Under the pieces are notes generated by a model. The model was not told the origin of the DNA. It searched no databases and saw only the letters and a program-made list of their open reading frames with translations. A DNA stretch of 52,377 nucleotides from Lachnospiraceae bacterium (GTDB taxonomy: Bacteria > Bacillota > Clostridia > Lachnospirales > Lachnospiraceae): contig JAKSSD010000010.1 of assembly GCA_024403275.1 (NCBI GenBank), positions 1 through 52,377 of the forward strand. Direction: 5' to 3'. The position numbers and the translations under genes are program-made. Shown piece by piece: positions 43,165-52,277 of this stretch (position 1 is its first letter; every line of letters starts with the position of its first letter).

Positions 43165-45798
43165 ATGAAAAAAAGACTGGTTGCAGGGATTCTTGCACAT
43201 GTAGATGCAGGTAAGACAACTCTTTCAGAAGGCCTTTTGTATGAAACAGGAGTTATTAGGAAAAGAGGGCGAGTAGATACCAAAGATGCCTATCTTGATA
43301 ACGATAACGTTGAAAGGGAGAGAGGGATAACAATCTACTCAAAGGTTGCAAAGATTCCTTTAGAAGAAACTGAATTAACGCTGGTAGATACACCAGGACA
43401 CATAGACTTTTCCACTGAAATGGAAAGGTCTTTGTCTGTATTGGACGTGGCTATTCTTCTTATAAGTGGATCTTCAGGAGTGCAGCCTCATACCAAAACA
43501 CTTTGGAGTCTTTTGAAATATTACAATATTCCTACATATATTTTTGTAAATAAGATGGATATGCCAGATACAAATCATGATGTATTGTTGGCTACTATCA
43601 AAAAACATTTATCTGCTAATGCAGTAGATTTTAATGTTGATAATCAGGATGAAATGTATGAGGAAATCGCAACCTGTGATGAGTCCATGTTAAATGGATA
43701 TCTTGAGAATGGCAGCATATCTGATGATGAAATCAAAAGCGCAATTAAAAATAGAAAATTATTTCCAGTATTTTTTGGCTCAGCCCTAAAAATGACAGGA
43801 ATAAGTGAATTTGTAGAAGGTCTTAACAGATTTCTAATTGATTCATCCTATGAAGAGAAGGAAAAGGATGAGTTTTCAGCCAGAGTATACAAGATTATTC
43901 ATGATTCGATGAATAAAAGAATTACATTTATGAAGGTGCTTTCAGGCAGTCTTAAAGTAAAAGATATGCTAGGAGAAGAGAAAGTAAATGAAATACGTAT
44001 CTATTCTGGTGAGAAGTTTGAGATGGTTAAAGAAGCGTATGCGGGAGAAATATGCGCTGTAACAGGAATACTTGAATCTACGAATGGTCAGGTATATGGA
44101 AAGAATTTTAAAACTCAGAATTCAGTTCTGGCGCCTGCTTTAAGTTATGCGGTTCATTATCCATGGGATATGGACAAAAATAAAATGTATGGAATTCTCA
44201 AGGAGCTTGAGGATGAAGATCCATCTTTAAATGTTGAATACAGGGAACAGACTGGAGAAATATTCGTCTCATTGATGGGAGATGTGCAGACAGAGGTTTT
44301 GAAGAGAACTCTTATGGACAGATATTCTGTTAAGGTTGAATTTGGTGACGGAAAAGTTTGCTATAAGGAAACTATAGACGGAATAACGGTTGGAGTAGGT
44401 CATTTTGAACCATTGCGTCATTATGCAGAGGCACAAATCAAATTAGAACCATTAGAGCGTGGCAGTGGAATGGAGTTTGAGACAGATGTCAGCGAGGATA
44501 TTCTTGATAGAAACTGGCAGAGACTGATAATGACTCATATGTGCGAGAGAGAGCATAGAGGTGTTCTTCTTGGTACCCCTATAACAGATATAAAAATGAC
44601 TTTGGTAGCAGGAAGAGCTCATATAAAGCATACCGAAGGTGGAGATTTTAGACAGGCAACCTATAGAGCAATAAGACAGGGCTTGATGAAGCTTTTGGTA
44701 AGTGGAAATTGCAGGTTGTTAGAACCTTATTATGATTACACATTAGAGATTCCAGATTCATATATAGGAAGAGCCATGAATGATATTACATCGATGTGTG
44801 GCAGTGCGATAATCAGTGAAAATGATTACGAGAATGGAATAACAATTCTAACAGGAAAAGCACCAGTTTCTACTATGAATGGATATATGAAAGAAGTAAT
44901 CTCGTATACCAAAGGACTTGGTAAATTAAATCTTAATCCTTCTGGATATGATATTTGCCATAACGAAGAAGAAGTATTAGCTGCATCACATTATAATCCT
45001 GATGCAGATGTGAGAAATCCAAGTAGTTCAGTATTCTGCTCTCATGGTGCAGGAACTGTAATAAACTGGGATGAAGTAGATGATTATAAGCATGTTGAGT
45101 ACACTCCTGAAATGGGTGCTAGAGTTGTAGATACTGATAGCTACTCAATGGAAGCAAATCGCTTAAGACGTGAAAGAGAGAGAAGGTCTGAAGATGAAAG
45201 ATTTGTTTCTGTAGAAGAAGTTGATAGTATTATCAAGTCGAGCGGACACAATAATGCCAATGGCAGAAAGAGTGCATATAAAGGTATTTCTGCTGCAATG
45301 AGGGAGAGAAATTCTACAGTTTCAAGAAAAGAAGCCAAAGAAGTTGTATACGTTGGCACAGTCCATAAAGAGAAATATATGTTAGTCGACGGATATAACG
45401 TAATACATGCATGGAAGGAACTGGATTCGTTGGCAGCTAAATCACTGGATGCAGCGGTTGCAAGTCTTAATGATGTATTAAGCAACTATCAGGCAATAAA
45501 AGGTATCAGAATGATTGTAGTATATGATGCCTATAAAGTAGTAGGTCATTCTACAGAGGAGAAGAATTACAACAACATTACAATAGTATATACAAAAGAA
45601 GCACAGACTGCTGATCAGTATATAGAAAGATATGCTCATGAAAATAGCAAGAAATTTGATATAACTGTTGTAACGTCTGATGGACTTGAACAGATAATTG
45701 TAACGGGTGAAGGTTGTGGCTTGTTCTCTTCAAGAGAATTTGAGGAAGAAGTCAAAAGAACCTGTGATGATTTCTACGAAAAATTCAATGTTAAATGA
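43165..45798 (+). CDS. TetM-like ribosome-protection GTPase fused to a YacP/Rae1 nuclease
   Basis: 877 residues. The first 650 are an EF-G-like ribosome-protection-protein GTPase: P-loop AHVDAGKTTLSE, DTPGHIDFSTEM, NKMD and GSALK, then the later domains ending in NPSGYDICHNEEEV. After a charged linker (about 650-735) comes an NYN-type domain: YMLVDGYNVIHAW, MIVVYDAYKV, EAQTADQYIERYA and VVTSDGLEQ, the motifs of YacP/Rae1, which in B. subtilis cleaves mRNA at the ribosomal A-site. Tetracycline resistance is possible but unproven; many such chromosomal proteins have other roles. Ribosome site weak, 12 bases after the AKR stop, so coupled. Confidence 0.9.
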   Translation: MKKRLVAGILAHVDAGKTTLSEGLLYETGVIRKRGRVDTKDAYLDNDNVERERGITIYSKVAKIPLEETELTLVDTPGHIDFSTEMERSLSVLDVAILLISGSSGVQPHTKTLWSLLKYYNIPTYIFVNKMDMPDTNHDVLLATIKKHLSANAVDFNVDNQDEMYEEIATCDESMLNGYLENGSISDDEIKSAIKNRKLFPVFFGSALKMTGISEFVEGLNRFLIDSSYEEKEKDEFSARVYKIIHDSMNKRITFMKVLSGSLKVKDMLGEEKVNEIRIYSGEKFEMVKEAYAGEICAVTGILESTNGQVYGKNFKTQNSVLAPALSYAVHYPWDMDKNKMYGILKELEDEDPSLNVEYREQTGEIFVSLMGDVQTEVLKRTLMDRYSVKVEFGDGKVCYKETIDGITVGVGHFEPLRHYAEAQIKLEPLERGSGMEFETDVSEDILDRNWQRLIMTHMCEREHRGVLLGTPITDIKMTLVAGRAHIKHTEGGDFRQATYRAIRQGLMKLLVSGNCRLLEPYYDYTLEIPDSYIGRAMNDITSMCGSAIISENDYENGITILTGKAPVSTMNGYMKEVISYTKGLGKLNLNPSGYDICHNEEEVLAASHYNPDADVRNPSSSVFCSHGAGTVINWDEVDDYKHVEYTPEMGARVVDTDSYSMEANRLRRERERRSEDERFVSVEEVDSIIKSSGHNNANGRKSAYKGISAAMRERNSTVSRKEAKEVVYVGTVHKEKYMLVDGYNVIHAWKELDSLAAKSLDAAVASLNDVLSNYQAIKGIRMIVVYDAYKVVGHSTEEKNYNNITIVYTKEAQTADQYIERYAHENSKKFDITVVTSDGLEQIIVTGEGCGLFSSREFEEEVKRTCDDFYEKFNVK

Positions 45799-45911
45799 AA
45801 TCAAAAATTGTTAGTCATAGCATAAATTTCATTGCTAATGCAAGGGACTTGAAAGAAAACGCCTTTTGTGAGAAAATAATAGGAGTTTTGCAAATATAAA
45901 AGAGGAATAAT

Positions 45912-48479
45912 ATGAAGATCGTAGATAAAATTTTTGGAACACATAGTGCCAGAGAATTAAAGCGTATCAATAATAAGATTGATGCAATTGAAGCTTTAAG
46001 ACCTCAGATGAAGGAACTTAGTGACGAAGAATTAAGAGCAAAGACAGAAGAATTTAAGAAAAGACTTGCAGCAGGAGAAACACTTGATGATTTACTTGTT
46101 GAAGCTTTCGCAGTAGTAAGAGAAGCAGCATGGCGTTCAATAGGTCTTGAACCATACAGAGTACAGCTTATCGGTGGTTATGTACTTCATCAGGGACGTG
46201 TTGCCGAAATGAAAACAGGTGAAGGTAAAACTCTTGTAGCAACACTTCCATCATACCTTAATGCACTTGAAGGAAAAGGTGTACAGATCGTAACTGTTAA
46301 CGATTACCTTGCAAAGCGTGATGCTGAGCTTATGGGACAGGTTCACAGATTCCTTGGACTTACAGTTGGTGTTGTTCTCAATAGTATGGAGAACGATGAA
46401 AGAAGAGAGAATTACAAGTGTGACATTACATACGTAACAAATAATGAACTTGGTTTCGATTACCTCCGTGATAACATGGTAGTTTATAAGGAACAGAGAG
46501 TTCTTCGTGATCTTAATTATGCAATCATCGATGAGGCCGACTCAGTTCTTATTGATGAGGCAAGAACACCACTTATTATTTCTGGTCAGTCAGGAAAGTC
46601 TACTAAGCTTTATGAGGCAGCAGATTATCTTGCTCAACAGCTTAAGCGTGGTAAAGATCAGGAAGAACAGTCAAAGATGGATCTTATTCTTGGTATTGAA
46701 CAGGAAGAGACCGGAGACTTCATTATCAATGAGAAAGAAAAGAATGTTAACCTTACAGCAGAAGGTGTTGGAAAGGTTGAGAGATTCTTCAATATTGAAA
46801 ACCTTGCTGATCCTGAAAATATTGAAATTCAGCATAATGTAATCCTTGCATTAAGAGCTCATTATCTTATGTTCAGAGATCAGGATTATGTAGTTAAAGA
46901 TGATCAGGTTATTATCGTAGATAGCTTTACAGGTCGTTTGATGCCAGGACGTCGTTATTCAGATGGTCTTCATCAGGCTATTGAAGCTAAGGAACATGTT
47001 AAGGTTATGAGAGAATCAAAAACTCTTGCAACTATTACATTCCAGAACTTCTTTAACAAGTATGGCAAGAAAGCTGGTATGACAGGTACTGCGCTTACAG
47101 AAGAGAAGGAATTCAGAGAGATTTACGGAATGGATGTTATTGAAATTCCTACAAATAAACCTGTAATTCGTATTGATCAGAATGACGCAGTATATAAGAC
47201 AAGAAATGGCAAATTAAATGCTATTTGTGATGATGTAGAGGAATGCTACAAGAAAGGACAGCCTGTTCTTGTTGGTACAATTAATATCGATGCATCTGAA
47301 GAATTATCAAGAAAACTTCAGAAGAGAGGAATTCAGCACAAAGTACTTAATGCTAAGTTCCATGAAATGGAAGCTGAAATCGTAGCACTTGCTGGTCAGA
47401 AGAAGGCAGTTACTATTGCTACTAACATGGCTGGTCGTGGTACCGATATTAAACTTGCAGAGGGTGTTGCTGAACTTGGTGGTCTTAGAATCATCGGTAC
47501 AGAGAGACATGAATCAAGACGTATTGATAATCAGTTACGTGGTCGTTCAGGTCGTCAGGGAGATCCAGGTTCATCAAAGTTCTATATTTCACTTGAAGAT
47601 GATTTGATGAGACTTTTCGCATCAGACAGACTTATGACTATTTTCAATTCACTTGGTGTGCCAGATGACCAGGAAATTTCACATAAGCTTCTTTCAAATG
47701 CAGTAGAAAGTGCTCAGAGAAAAATTGAAAGTAATAACTTTGCAATTAGAAAGAGTCTTCTTGAATATGATCAGGTTAACAATGATCAGCGAGAGATTAT
47801 TTACGCAGAGAGACTTAGAGTTCTTGATGGTGAAAATATGAGAGATACCATTTACAAGTGGGTTATCGATGTGGTTGAGGGTGTTGTTGATTCAACTATT
47901 TCAGATGACGCTTCATCAGACGAATGGGATCTTGCAGAATTAAATATTAAACTTCGTTCAATTATGGATGCTACTCCAATCACTCCTGACAGAATTAAAG
48001 GAATGAAGAAGAATACATTAAAGCAGCAACTTAAAGAAGAAGCAGTTAAATTATATGAAGAGAAGGAAGCATTGTTCCCAACTCCAGAAGCTGCACGTGA
48101 GACAGAGCGTATTATTCTTCTTAAGGCAATTGACCAGAAGTGGATGAATCATATCGATGATATGGAACAACTCAAACAGGGTATCGGAATGGTTGCATAT
48201 GCACAAAAGGATCCTAAGGTTGAGTACCGTATGACTGGTTTCGATATGTTTGATGCCATGACAGAAGCAATCAAAGAGCAGACAGTAATGATGATGATGC
48301 ACGTTGTTGTTGAGCGAAAGATTGAAAGAGAGCAGGTAGCTAAGGTTACTGGAACAAACAAGGATGATACAGTAGTTAAGGGACCTAAGAAGAGAACGGA
48401 AGATAAGATTTATCCTAACTCTCCATGTCCTTGTGGAAGTGGTAAGAAATATAAAAACTGCTGTGGAAGAACTTTATAA
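45912..48479 (+). CDS. secA: Protein translocase subunit SecA
   Basis: 855 residues, the ATPase that drives unfolded pre-proteins through SecYEG. Seen: [14 protein letters not shown] (Walker A), [19 protein letters not shown] (DEAD box), [45 protein letters not shown], and the tail [14 protein letters not shown] that binds zinc and SecB or ribosome. A single full-length copy with strong codon use. Confidence 0.98.
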   Translation: MKIVDKIFGTHSARELKRINNKIDAIEALRPQMKELSDEELRAKTEEFKKRLAAGETLDDLLVEAFAVVREAAWRSIGLEPYRVQLIGGYVLHQGRVAEMKTGEGKTLVATLPSYLNALEGKGVQIVTVNDYLAKRDAELMGQVHRFLGLTVGVVLNSMENDERRENYKCDITYVTNNELGFDYLRDNMVVYKEQRVLRDLNYAIIDEADSVLIDEARTPLIISGQSGKSTKLYEAADYLAQQLKRGKDQEEQSKMDLILGIEQEETGDFIINEKEKNVNLTAEGVGKVERFFNIENLADPENIEIQHNVILALRAHYLMFRDQDYVVKDDQVIIVDSFTGRLMPGRRYSDGLHQAIEAKEHVKVMRESKTLATITFQNFFNKYGKKAGMTGTALTEEKEFREIYGMDVIEIPTNKPVIRIDQNDAVYKTRNGKLNAICDDVEECYKKGQPVLVGTINIDASEELSRKLQKRGIQHKVLNAKFHEMEAEIVALAGQKKAVTIATNMAGRGTDIKLAEGVAELGGLRIIGTERHESRRIDNQLRGRSGRQGDPGSSKFYISLEDDLMRLFASDRLMTIFNSLGVPDDQEISHKLLSNAVESAQRKIESNNFAIRKSLLEYDQVNNDQREIIYAERLRVLDGENMRDTIYKWVIDVVEGVVDSTISDDASSDEWDLAELNIKLRSIMDATPITPDRIKGMKKNTLKQQLKEEAVKLYEEKEALFPTPEAARETERIILLKAIDQKWMNHIDDMEQLKQGIGMVAYAQKDPKVEYRMTGFDMFDAMTEAIKEQTVMMMMHVVVERKIEREQVAKVTGTNKDDTVVKGPKKRTEDKIYPNSPCPCGSGKKYKNCCGRTL

Positions 48480-48566
48480 AATACAAATATTATATTAAGC
48501 ACCAGTAAATGACAAAATAATCTGTTATTTACTGGTGTTAAAAAATAAAAAAAGGAGGCAAATATT

Positions 48567-48659
48567 ATGGACAGTTGTGATGGTCATAGTCGAAGTAAAC
48601 TTAACGATGGAAGAGACTTGAAAACTATTTCGGGTGTCTGTAGTTATGCCTTGTTATAA
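48567..48659 (+). CDS. Possible 30-residue leader peptide in the mgtE-like leader
   Basis: MDSCDGHSRSKLNDGRDLKT... with AAAGGAGG six bases upstream, the best ribosome site in the region. Its codons 13-15 lie in the 5' arm of an RNA stem (AACGATGG). A leader ORF inside a structured region suggests translational control, but coding is not proven. Confidence 0.45.
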   Translation: MDSCDGHSRSKLNDGRDLKTISGVCSYALL

Positions 48660-48765
48660 ATATTTTTAAGCCAAAACCATCGTTAGTAGAATGTCACAAC
48701 CAAATGGATTGTGCTTTTATGCACGGTGGTATTTTTATGCCCTTTTATAGGGAGAATAGAGGCTT
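48603..48765 (+). promoter_or_regulatory. Structured leader RNA, possible riboswitch, before MgtE_N gene
   Basis: AACGATGG (48603-48610) pairs with CCATCGTT (48677-48684) to close a large loop. CACAA (48695-48699) can pair with TTGTG (48709-48713), while GTGC (48711-48714) can pair with GCAC (48721-48724). Since the two share 48711-48713, they are mutually exclusive, a switch-like layout. CCCTTTTATAGGG sits next to the AGAGG ribosome site of the MgtE_N gene. It does not match M-box, yybP-ykoY or NiCo consensus as I know them. Confidence 0.5.
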
Positions 48766-48768
48766 AAA

Positions 48769-49092
48769 ATGGAAAAAGAAATATTAAAGGAACCAATGTT
48801 TGTTGAAGAAATTATTGCAATTATTGGAAGTGGTGAGTCAGACGAAATTGTTGCAGAGAAGCTGAGAGATTATCATGAAAATGATATTGCGCAAAGTTTG
48901 GAGCAATTAAGCAAAGAAGACAGATTGCACTTATATGATGTATTAGGCGCAGAGTGGCTATCTGAGGTTCTTACCTTTATTGATGAACCAGATGTTTATC
49001 TGGAAGAATTAGGTGTTGATAAATTAGCTGCTGTAATCAATGAAATGGATTCAGATGATGCGGTAGATTTGTTGGAAGATTATTATAGATAA
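48769..49092 (+). CDS. Isolated MgtE N-domain (truncated magnesium transporter?)
   Basis: 107 residues. EIIAIIGSGESDEIVAEKL, DIAQSLEQLSKEDRLHLYDVL, WLSEVLTF and INEMDSDDAVDLLEDYY are the helical repeats of the MgtE intracellular N-domain that senses Mg2+. The CBS pair and the membrane domain of a full MgtE (about 450 residues) are missing and no continuation is visible downstream. Either a truncated pseudogene or a free-standing sensor domain kept with its leader. No transmembrane segment. Confidence 0.75.
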   Translation: MEKEILKEPMFVEEIIAIIGSGESDEIVAEKLRDYHENDIAQSLEQLSKEDRLHLYDVLGAEWLSEVLTFIDEPDVYLEELGVDKLAAVINEMDSDDAVDLLEDYYR

Positions 49093-49192
49093 ATCATAAG
49101 TATTTAGTTTGATATAAGAAGATTTATAAGTCGCTGGGAATTAATCATGAAAATAAAGGATAACGATTTAATTGAGGGAGAATGATAAATAA

Positions 49193-49810
49193 ATGAAATT
49201 GATTTCTTATAATACATCCAAAGCTGGTGGTATGCTTGGAGGATTTTCATCTACATCCATTACACATACAGAGGATGGTAGATGCAAGGTTATTATTTCT
49301 AATAAGTATACTCACAATGATCCATGTATAAAGGAGACATATTATGCAGATGGTCTTTTGGAGAAACTTAGTGAAATATGCGAACGATATAATATTATTA
49401 ATTTGAAGGAAATGCCTGGACAAACAATAGTTATGCTTGATGACCCCTCAGGACAAACAAGCTATGAGTTCGAAGATGGAACAAAGATTGTTTTAGAAAA
49501 AGGAAAAATATATCCTGATTTTGATTATAATATGTTTCATGAATTTAACGAACTTATAGAAGAGTCTAAAAGCTATGGCGTTGATATGGAAGTTACGCAA
49601 GAAACTTTCGGCATGCCTATGGGCATGATGGGAATGATGGGTATGAGCATGTTGAATGGTCAGGTTACTAAAATTGACAAAGCTTTGGATAATGCTAGCC
49701 AGAGTGAAGACGATTCAAAATGGGCAAGGTTTTGCTCAAACTGCGGAAATGAATTTGTAGGAAAACAAAAATTCTGCGCTGAATGCGGTTCGCCAAGACC
49801 TAAATTGTAA
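49193..49810 (+). CDS. Zinc-ribbon protein of unknown function
   Basis: 205 residues, GGGAG site. Beta-rich N-terminal part, a Gly/Met stretch at about 140-152 (GMPMGMMGMMGMSML) and a C-terminal CSNC...CAEC zinc ribbon. No family known; the ribbon resembles small 'zinc-ribbon domain' envelope proteins of Firmicutes. Confidence 0.65.
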   Translation: MKLISYNTSKAGGMLGGFSSTSITHTEDGRCKVIISNKYTHNDPCIKETYYADGLLEKLSEICERYNIINLKEMPGQTIVMLDDPSGQTSYEFEDGTKIVLEKGKIYPDFDYNMFHEFNELIEESKSYGVDMEVTQETFGMPMGMMGMMGMSMLNGQVTKIDKALDNASQSEDDSKWARFCSNCGNEFVGKQKFCAECGSPRPKL

Positions 49811-49820
49811 TTAAATAATC

Positions 49821-50294
49821 TTATTCATCTAAAACTTTCTCGTAGTTAGCTTCATTTATATCTAAAAATTTAAGGAATTTATCCTTGTCCTCATCTTTGA
49901 TTGAGATATAGTTTCCTTTAGATATATAAAAAGCTATAAAATTATCGTTTGGGTCATACAGTACCTCGCCACGAATGTAGGCGTCGTTATCCATATATAT
50001 AACCCGGGTATTTTGACAGAAAAATTTGGCAAGAATGTCATATTGCTCAGTGTAATTGTTACGAGATTTTCTTGCATAAATAATAACAAAGATTGAAATC
50101 GGAATGAACAATATAAATCCGCCAAACAGACAAAAAACTCCAATTATATTGATATACTCAGGAAAATTAGAACTGATTAAAAATAAACTGATAAATTCAA
50201 ATATCATCCACCCCAAAATTGGACCTAATATAAGCCAGTAATTTCCAGTATTTACTTTGGTATAGGTTGCTCTGAATTCTGTAATTTCACCCAT
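49821..50294 (-). CDS. Two-segment membrane protein, unknown
   Basis: 157 residues with two membrane helices near 20-40 and 48-70, then a cytoplasmic or outside domain. Divergent from the next gene; the intergenic region holds an inverted repeat (ATGATACA...TGTATCAT, 50309-50341). Confidence 0.6.
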   Translation of the reverse strand: MGEITEFRATYTKVNTGNYWLILGPILGWMIFEFISLFLISSNFPEYINIIGVFCLFGGFILFIPISIFVIIYARKSRNNYTEQYDILAKFFCQNTRVIYMDNDAYIRGEVLYDPNDNFIAFYISKGNYISIKDEDKDKFLKFLDINEANYEKVLDE

Positions 50295-50308
50295 TTAATT
50301 ATCCTCAA

Positions 50309-50341
50309 ATGATACAAATAAATGATTGTTTATTGTATCAT
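50309..50341. promoter_or_regulatory. Inverted repeat in divergent intergenic region
   Basis: ATGATACA-a-ATAAA pairs with TTTAT-TGTATCAT around TGATTG. Could be an operator or a leader hairpin for the minus-strand gene. Confidence 0.4.
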
Positions 50342-50449
50342 ATATATTATTCATAATTCAAATAGTTTGAAGTTTGACAAAATATTTAATGAGACCTTTT
50401 GTAGAGTTGTTACATCAAATACAAAAAGGGTGGTAAGAGAGTTAGCATT

Positions 50450-50977
50450 ATGACTAAAGAAGATGTTGAAAGAATAATTGAAGAAGAGGAATTGTCAGCA
50501 GCATATAATATATTAGAGGACAGACCTGATAAGGAAAATGAAGTAGTTGTAAAAAAAGAAGAAGACCACTTTGTTGTTTATCTAACAAACGAGAGTGCTC
50601 AAATAGAAGGACATCCTGTAAAGATTATTAGAGAAGAGGATGCTTTTGACATGTTTTTAAGTCGATTAAGAGCAATAAAAACGAAAAGATTTGAACAATT
50701 GTTTTACGACCAAGGTGCAGAAAGAATATTACGAAATGAAATAAGTAAAACTTTTGTATCAAGACATGATTTTGATACGAATTATCAAGAATTATATAAG
50801 GCTAAAGGTGGTAAATATTATTCCGTAACGCGTATAGACCCTGCTCCTGGCGGATACGGAGAAGAATTTATGTATATCAAAGAAGTATATGCATTAAATA
50901 TTGATGAAAATGGAAAATTATATTCTGATGAAGAACTCATGTTAGTTGTACTATCTGAAGGGGAAAAGTTGAAATGA
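50450..50977 (+). CDS. Hypothetical protein, possibly an immunity-type protein
   Basis: 175 residues, acidic, cytoplasmic. The opening TKEDVERIIEEEELSAAYNI and LEDRPDKENEVVVKKEEDHF, followed by LTNESAQ and FLSRLRAIK, recall the Imm59-type immunity proteins that guard against polymorphic toxins. No toxin is nearby. Very tentative. It overlaps the next gene by four bases (ATGA). Confidence 0.55.
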   Translation: MTKEDVERIIEEEELSAAYNILEDRPDKENEVVVKKEEDHFVVYLTNESAQIEGHPVKIIREEDAFDMFLSRLRAIKTKRFEQLFYDQGAERILRNEISKTFVSRHDFDTNYQELYKAKGGKYYSVTRIDPAPGGYGEEFMYIKEVYALNIDENGKLYSDEELMLVVLSEGEKLK

Positions 50978-51303
50978 CACGAGAGATAGAAAATTATATA
51001 GAAAAATATCCAGAAGAAATTAGGAAGTTATTTATGCAAATCAGAGATGTAATATTCTCGTTAGAGGGTGTTATCGTTGAAGAAAAGATGTGGGCAAAAC
51101 TTCCAAGTTATTACTATGGAGAAAAATTAGTGAGAATCATACCTTTTAAGGATCATATTAATATTGAGGCAGAGGGATTAGGCAAATATAAATGTGAATT
51201 TGAAGGTTGTAAATTTACTCCTAAGGGAATGTTACAAATACAAGTAGATCAAATAGTTAGTTTTGATGCGCTTAAAAAGGCTTTTTCTGAAACCTATATG
51301 TAA
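50974..51303 (+). CDS. DUF1801 family protein
   Basis: 109 residues: IEKYPEEIRKLFMQIRDVIF, KMWAKLPSYYYGEKLVRIIPFKDHI and QIQVDQIVSFDALKKAF fit DUF1801 (YdhG/frataxin-like fold). Coupled to the upstream gene by a four-base overlap. Function unproven. Confidence 0.8.
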   Translation: MTREIENYIEKYPEEIRKLFMQIRDVIFSLEGVIVEEKMWAKLPSYYYGEKLVRIIPFKDHINIEAEGLGKYKCEFEGCKFTPKGMLQIQVDQIVSFDALKKAFSETYM

Positions 51304-51305
51304 TT

Positions 51306-51443
51306 GATTTACTGAAAGAGGGCTTAAATACAATTCTAAAGAAGAGCAGGGAAAGAATCATTCATCGTGTTGCGAGTGCAGGAAGAATTAACTGTAGAAT
51401 AGAACGATATTATTTTGAGAATACGGGCTATTGTAACTTCTGA
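51306..51443 (+). pseudogene. Open frame without a start (possible gene remnant)
   Basis: The frame LKEGLNTILKKSRERIIHRV... then AGRINCRIERYY is open for 45 codons directly after the DUF1801 stop, with no start codon or ribosome site. The basic, helical look suggests the end of a lost DNA-binding protein. Low confidence. Confidence 0.3.
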
Positions 51444-51466
51444 TTTTGCTGTGAAAGGTGGGGCAA

Positions 51467-51967
51467 ATGATACTTATAATAGAATGCATAATTGGGTGCT
51501 TGGTATTTGGCACATTTATATTGCTATCTGTTTTAAAGAATAAGGATATGTGGATTCAGGAATATCCAGAATCTGTTCAAAGGAGATATATTGAGTTACA
51601 TCCAGATATAAACATTAAAGAACCAGAAGGATTAACACCTAGAGTAATATGTATGAAATTAGGTGCCTGTATAGTGTTTTTGATGTTGTTGATTGGGATG
51701 GTGTATTTAGCAGGTGCAAAAACATTCTTTCAAGGAGTTATATATTGTTATACGATATGGTTTGTTGTAAATGCATTTGACACATTGGTGATAGACTTAG
51801 GGTTGATGGTGCATTGGAAAAAATGCAGATTACCAGGTACGGAAGATATGGATGCTGAATATAAGCTTTTAAATAAGAAAAGCTTACTAGACGGAATTGC
51901 AGGTTGTCTAATAGGTATTCCAATTGCGTTACTTACTGGTCTTGCAATTTTCTTGATTTGTAGGTAA
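51467..51967 (+). CDS. Membrane protein of unknown function
   Basis: 166 residues from ATG 51467, chosen over GTG 51458 because AAAGGTGG lies five bases before. Three or four membrane segments. No motif recognised. Confidence 0.65.
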   Translation: MILIIECIIGCLVFGTFILLSVLKNKDMWIQEYPESVQRRYIELHPDINIKEPEGLTPRVICMKLGACIVFLMLLIGMVYLAGAKTFFQGVIYCYTIWFVVNAFDTLVIDLGLMVHWKKCRLPGTEDMDAEYKLLNKKSLLDGIAGCLIGIPIALLTGLAIFLICR

Positions 51968-52040
51968 TGAAATTCTGATTGAACTCGCCAAGGAGGTATT
52001 CTTATGTGTGGACTTACAACTGATTTATAAATAAAAATAA

Positions 52041-52184
52041 ATCGGAGGTATATATGAATTACATTATAAGAAAGCATCATTAGCTGTTCAGAAGCAGAAT
52101 TATGCTGTGAGAATGTATAAAAATGTGGGATTTGAAATAGTTGATGAAAATGCAGAAGAATACATTATGGTTTGTCAGTTGTAG
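52041..52184 (+). pseudogene. C-terminal remnant of a GNAT acetyltransferase
   Basis: The frame reads ELHYKKASLAVQKQNYAVRM then YKNVGFEIVDENAEEY and ends. This is motif B and the last strand of GNAT N-acetyltransferases, the part after the acetyl-CoA loop. There is no start and stops lie just upstream, so the front was lost. Confidence 0.7.
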
Positions 52185-52277
52185 TGGCAAATTCCGTTTT
52201 TCAAATGTATGCGATTTTTATAAAAGTTTATTTTGGAAACAATAGAACTAGAATGATATAAATATGAGGAGAGTTTT

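Noticed and set aside
43165-45798. Tetracycline resistance gene
   Set aside because: The protein is a TetM-like GTPase but has a Rae1 fusion, native base composition and operon context, with no mobile element; resistance is not supported by sequence alone.
48500-48537. Hairpin CACCAGTAAAT/ATTTACTGGTG after secA as a terminator
   Set aside because: No T-run follows on either strand, so it is only a hairpin of unknown role.
48567-48700. prfB with its frameshift site after secA
   Set aside because: The small ORF and following sequence do not resemble release factor 2.
48603-48765. M-box or yybP-ykoY riboswitch
   Set aside because: The conserved core sequences I know for these classes are absent.
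52003-52029. Tiny ORF MCGLTTDL with a good AGGAGG site
   Set aside because: Eight codons; probably part of the decayed GNAT region.
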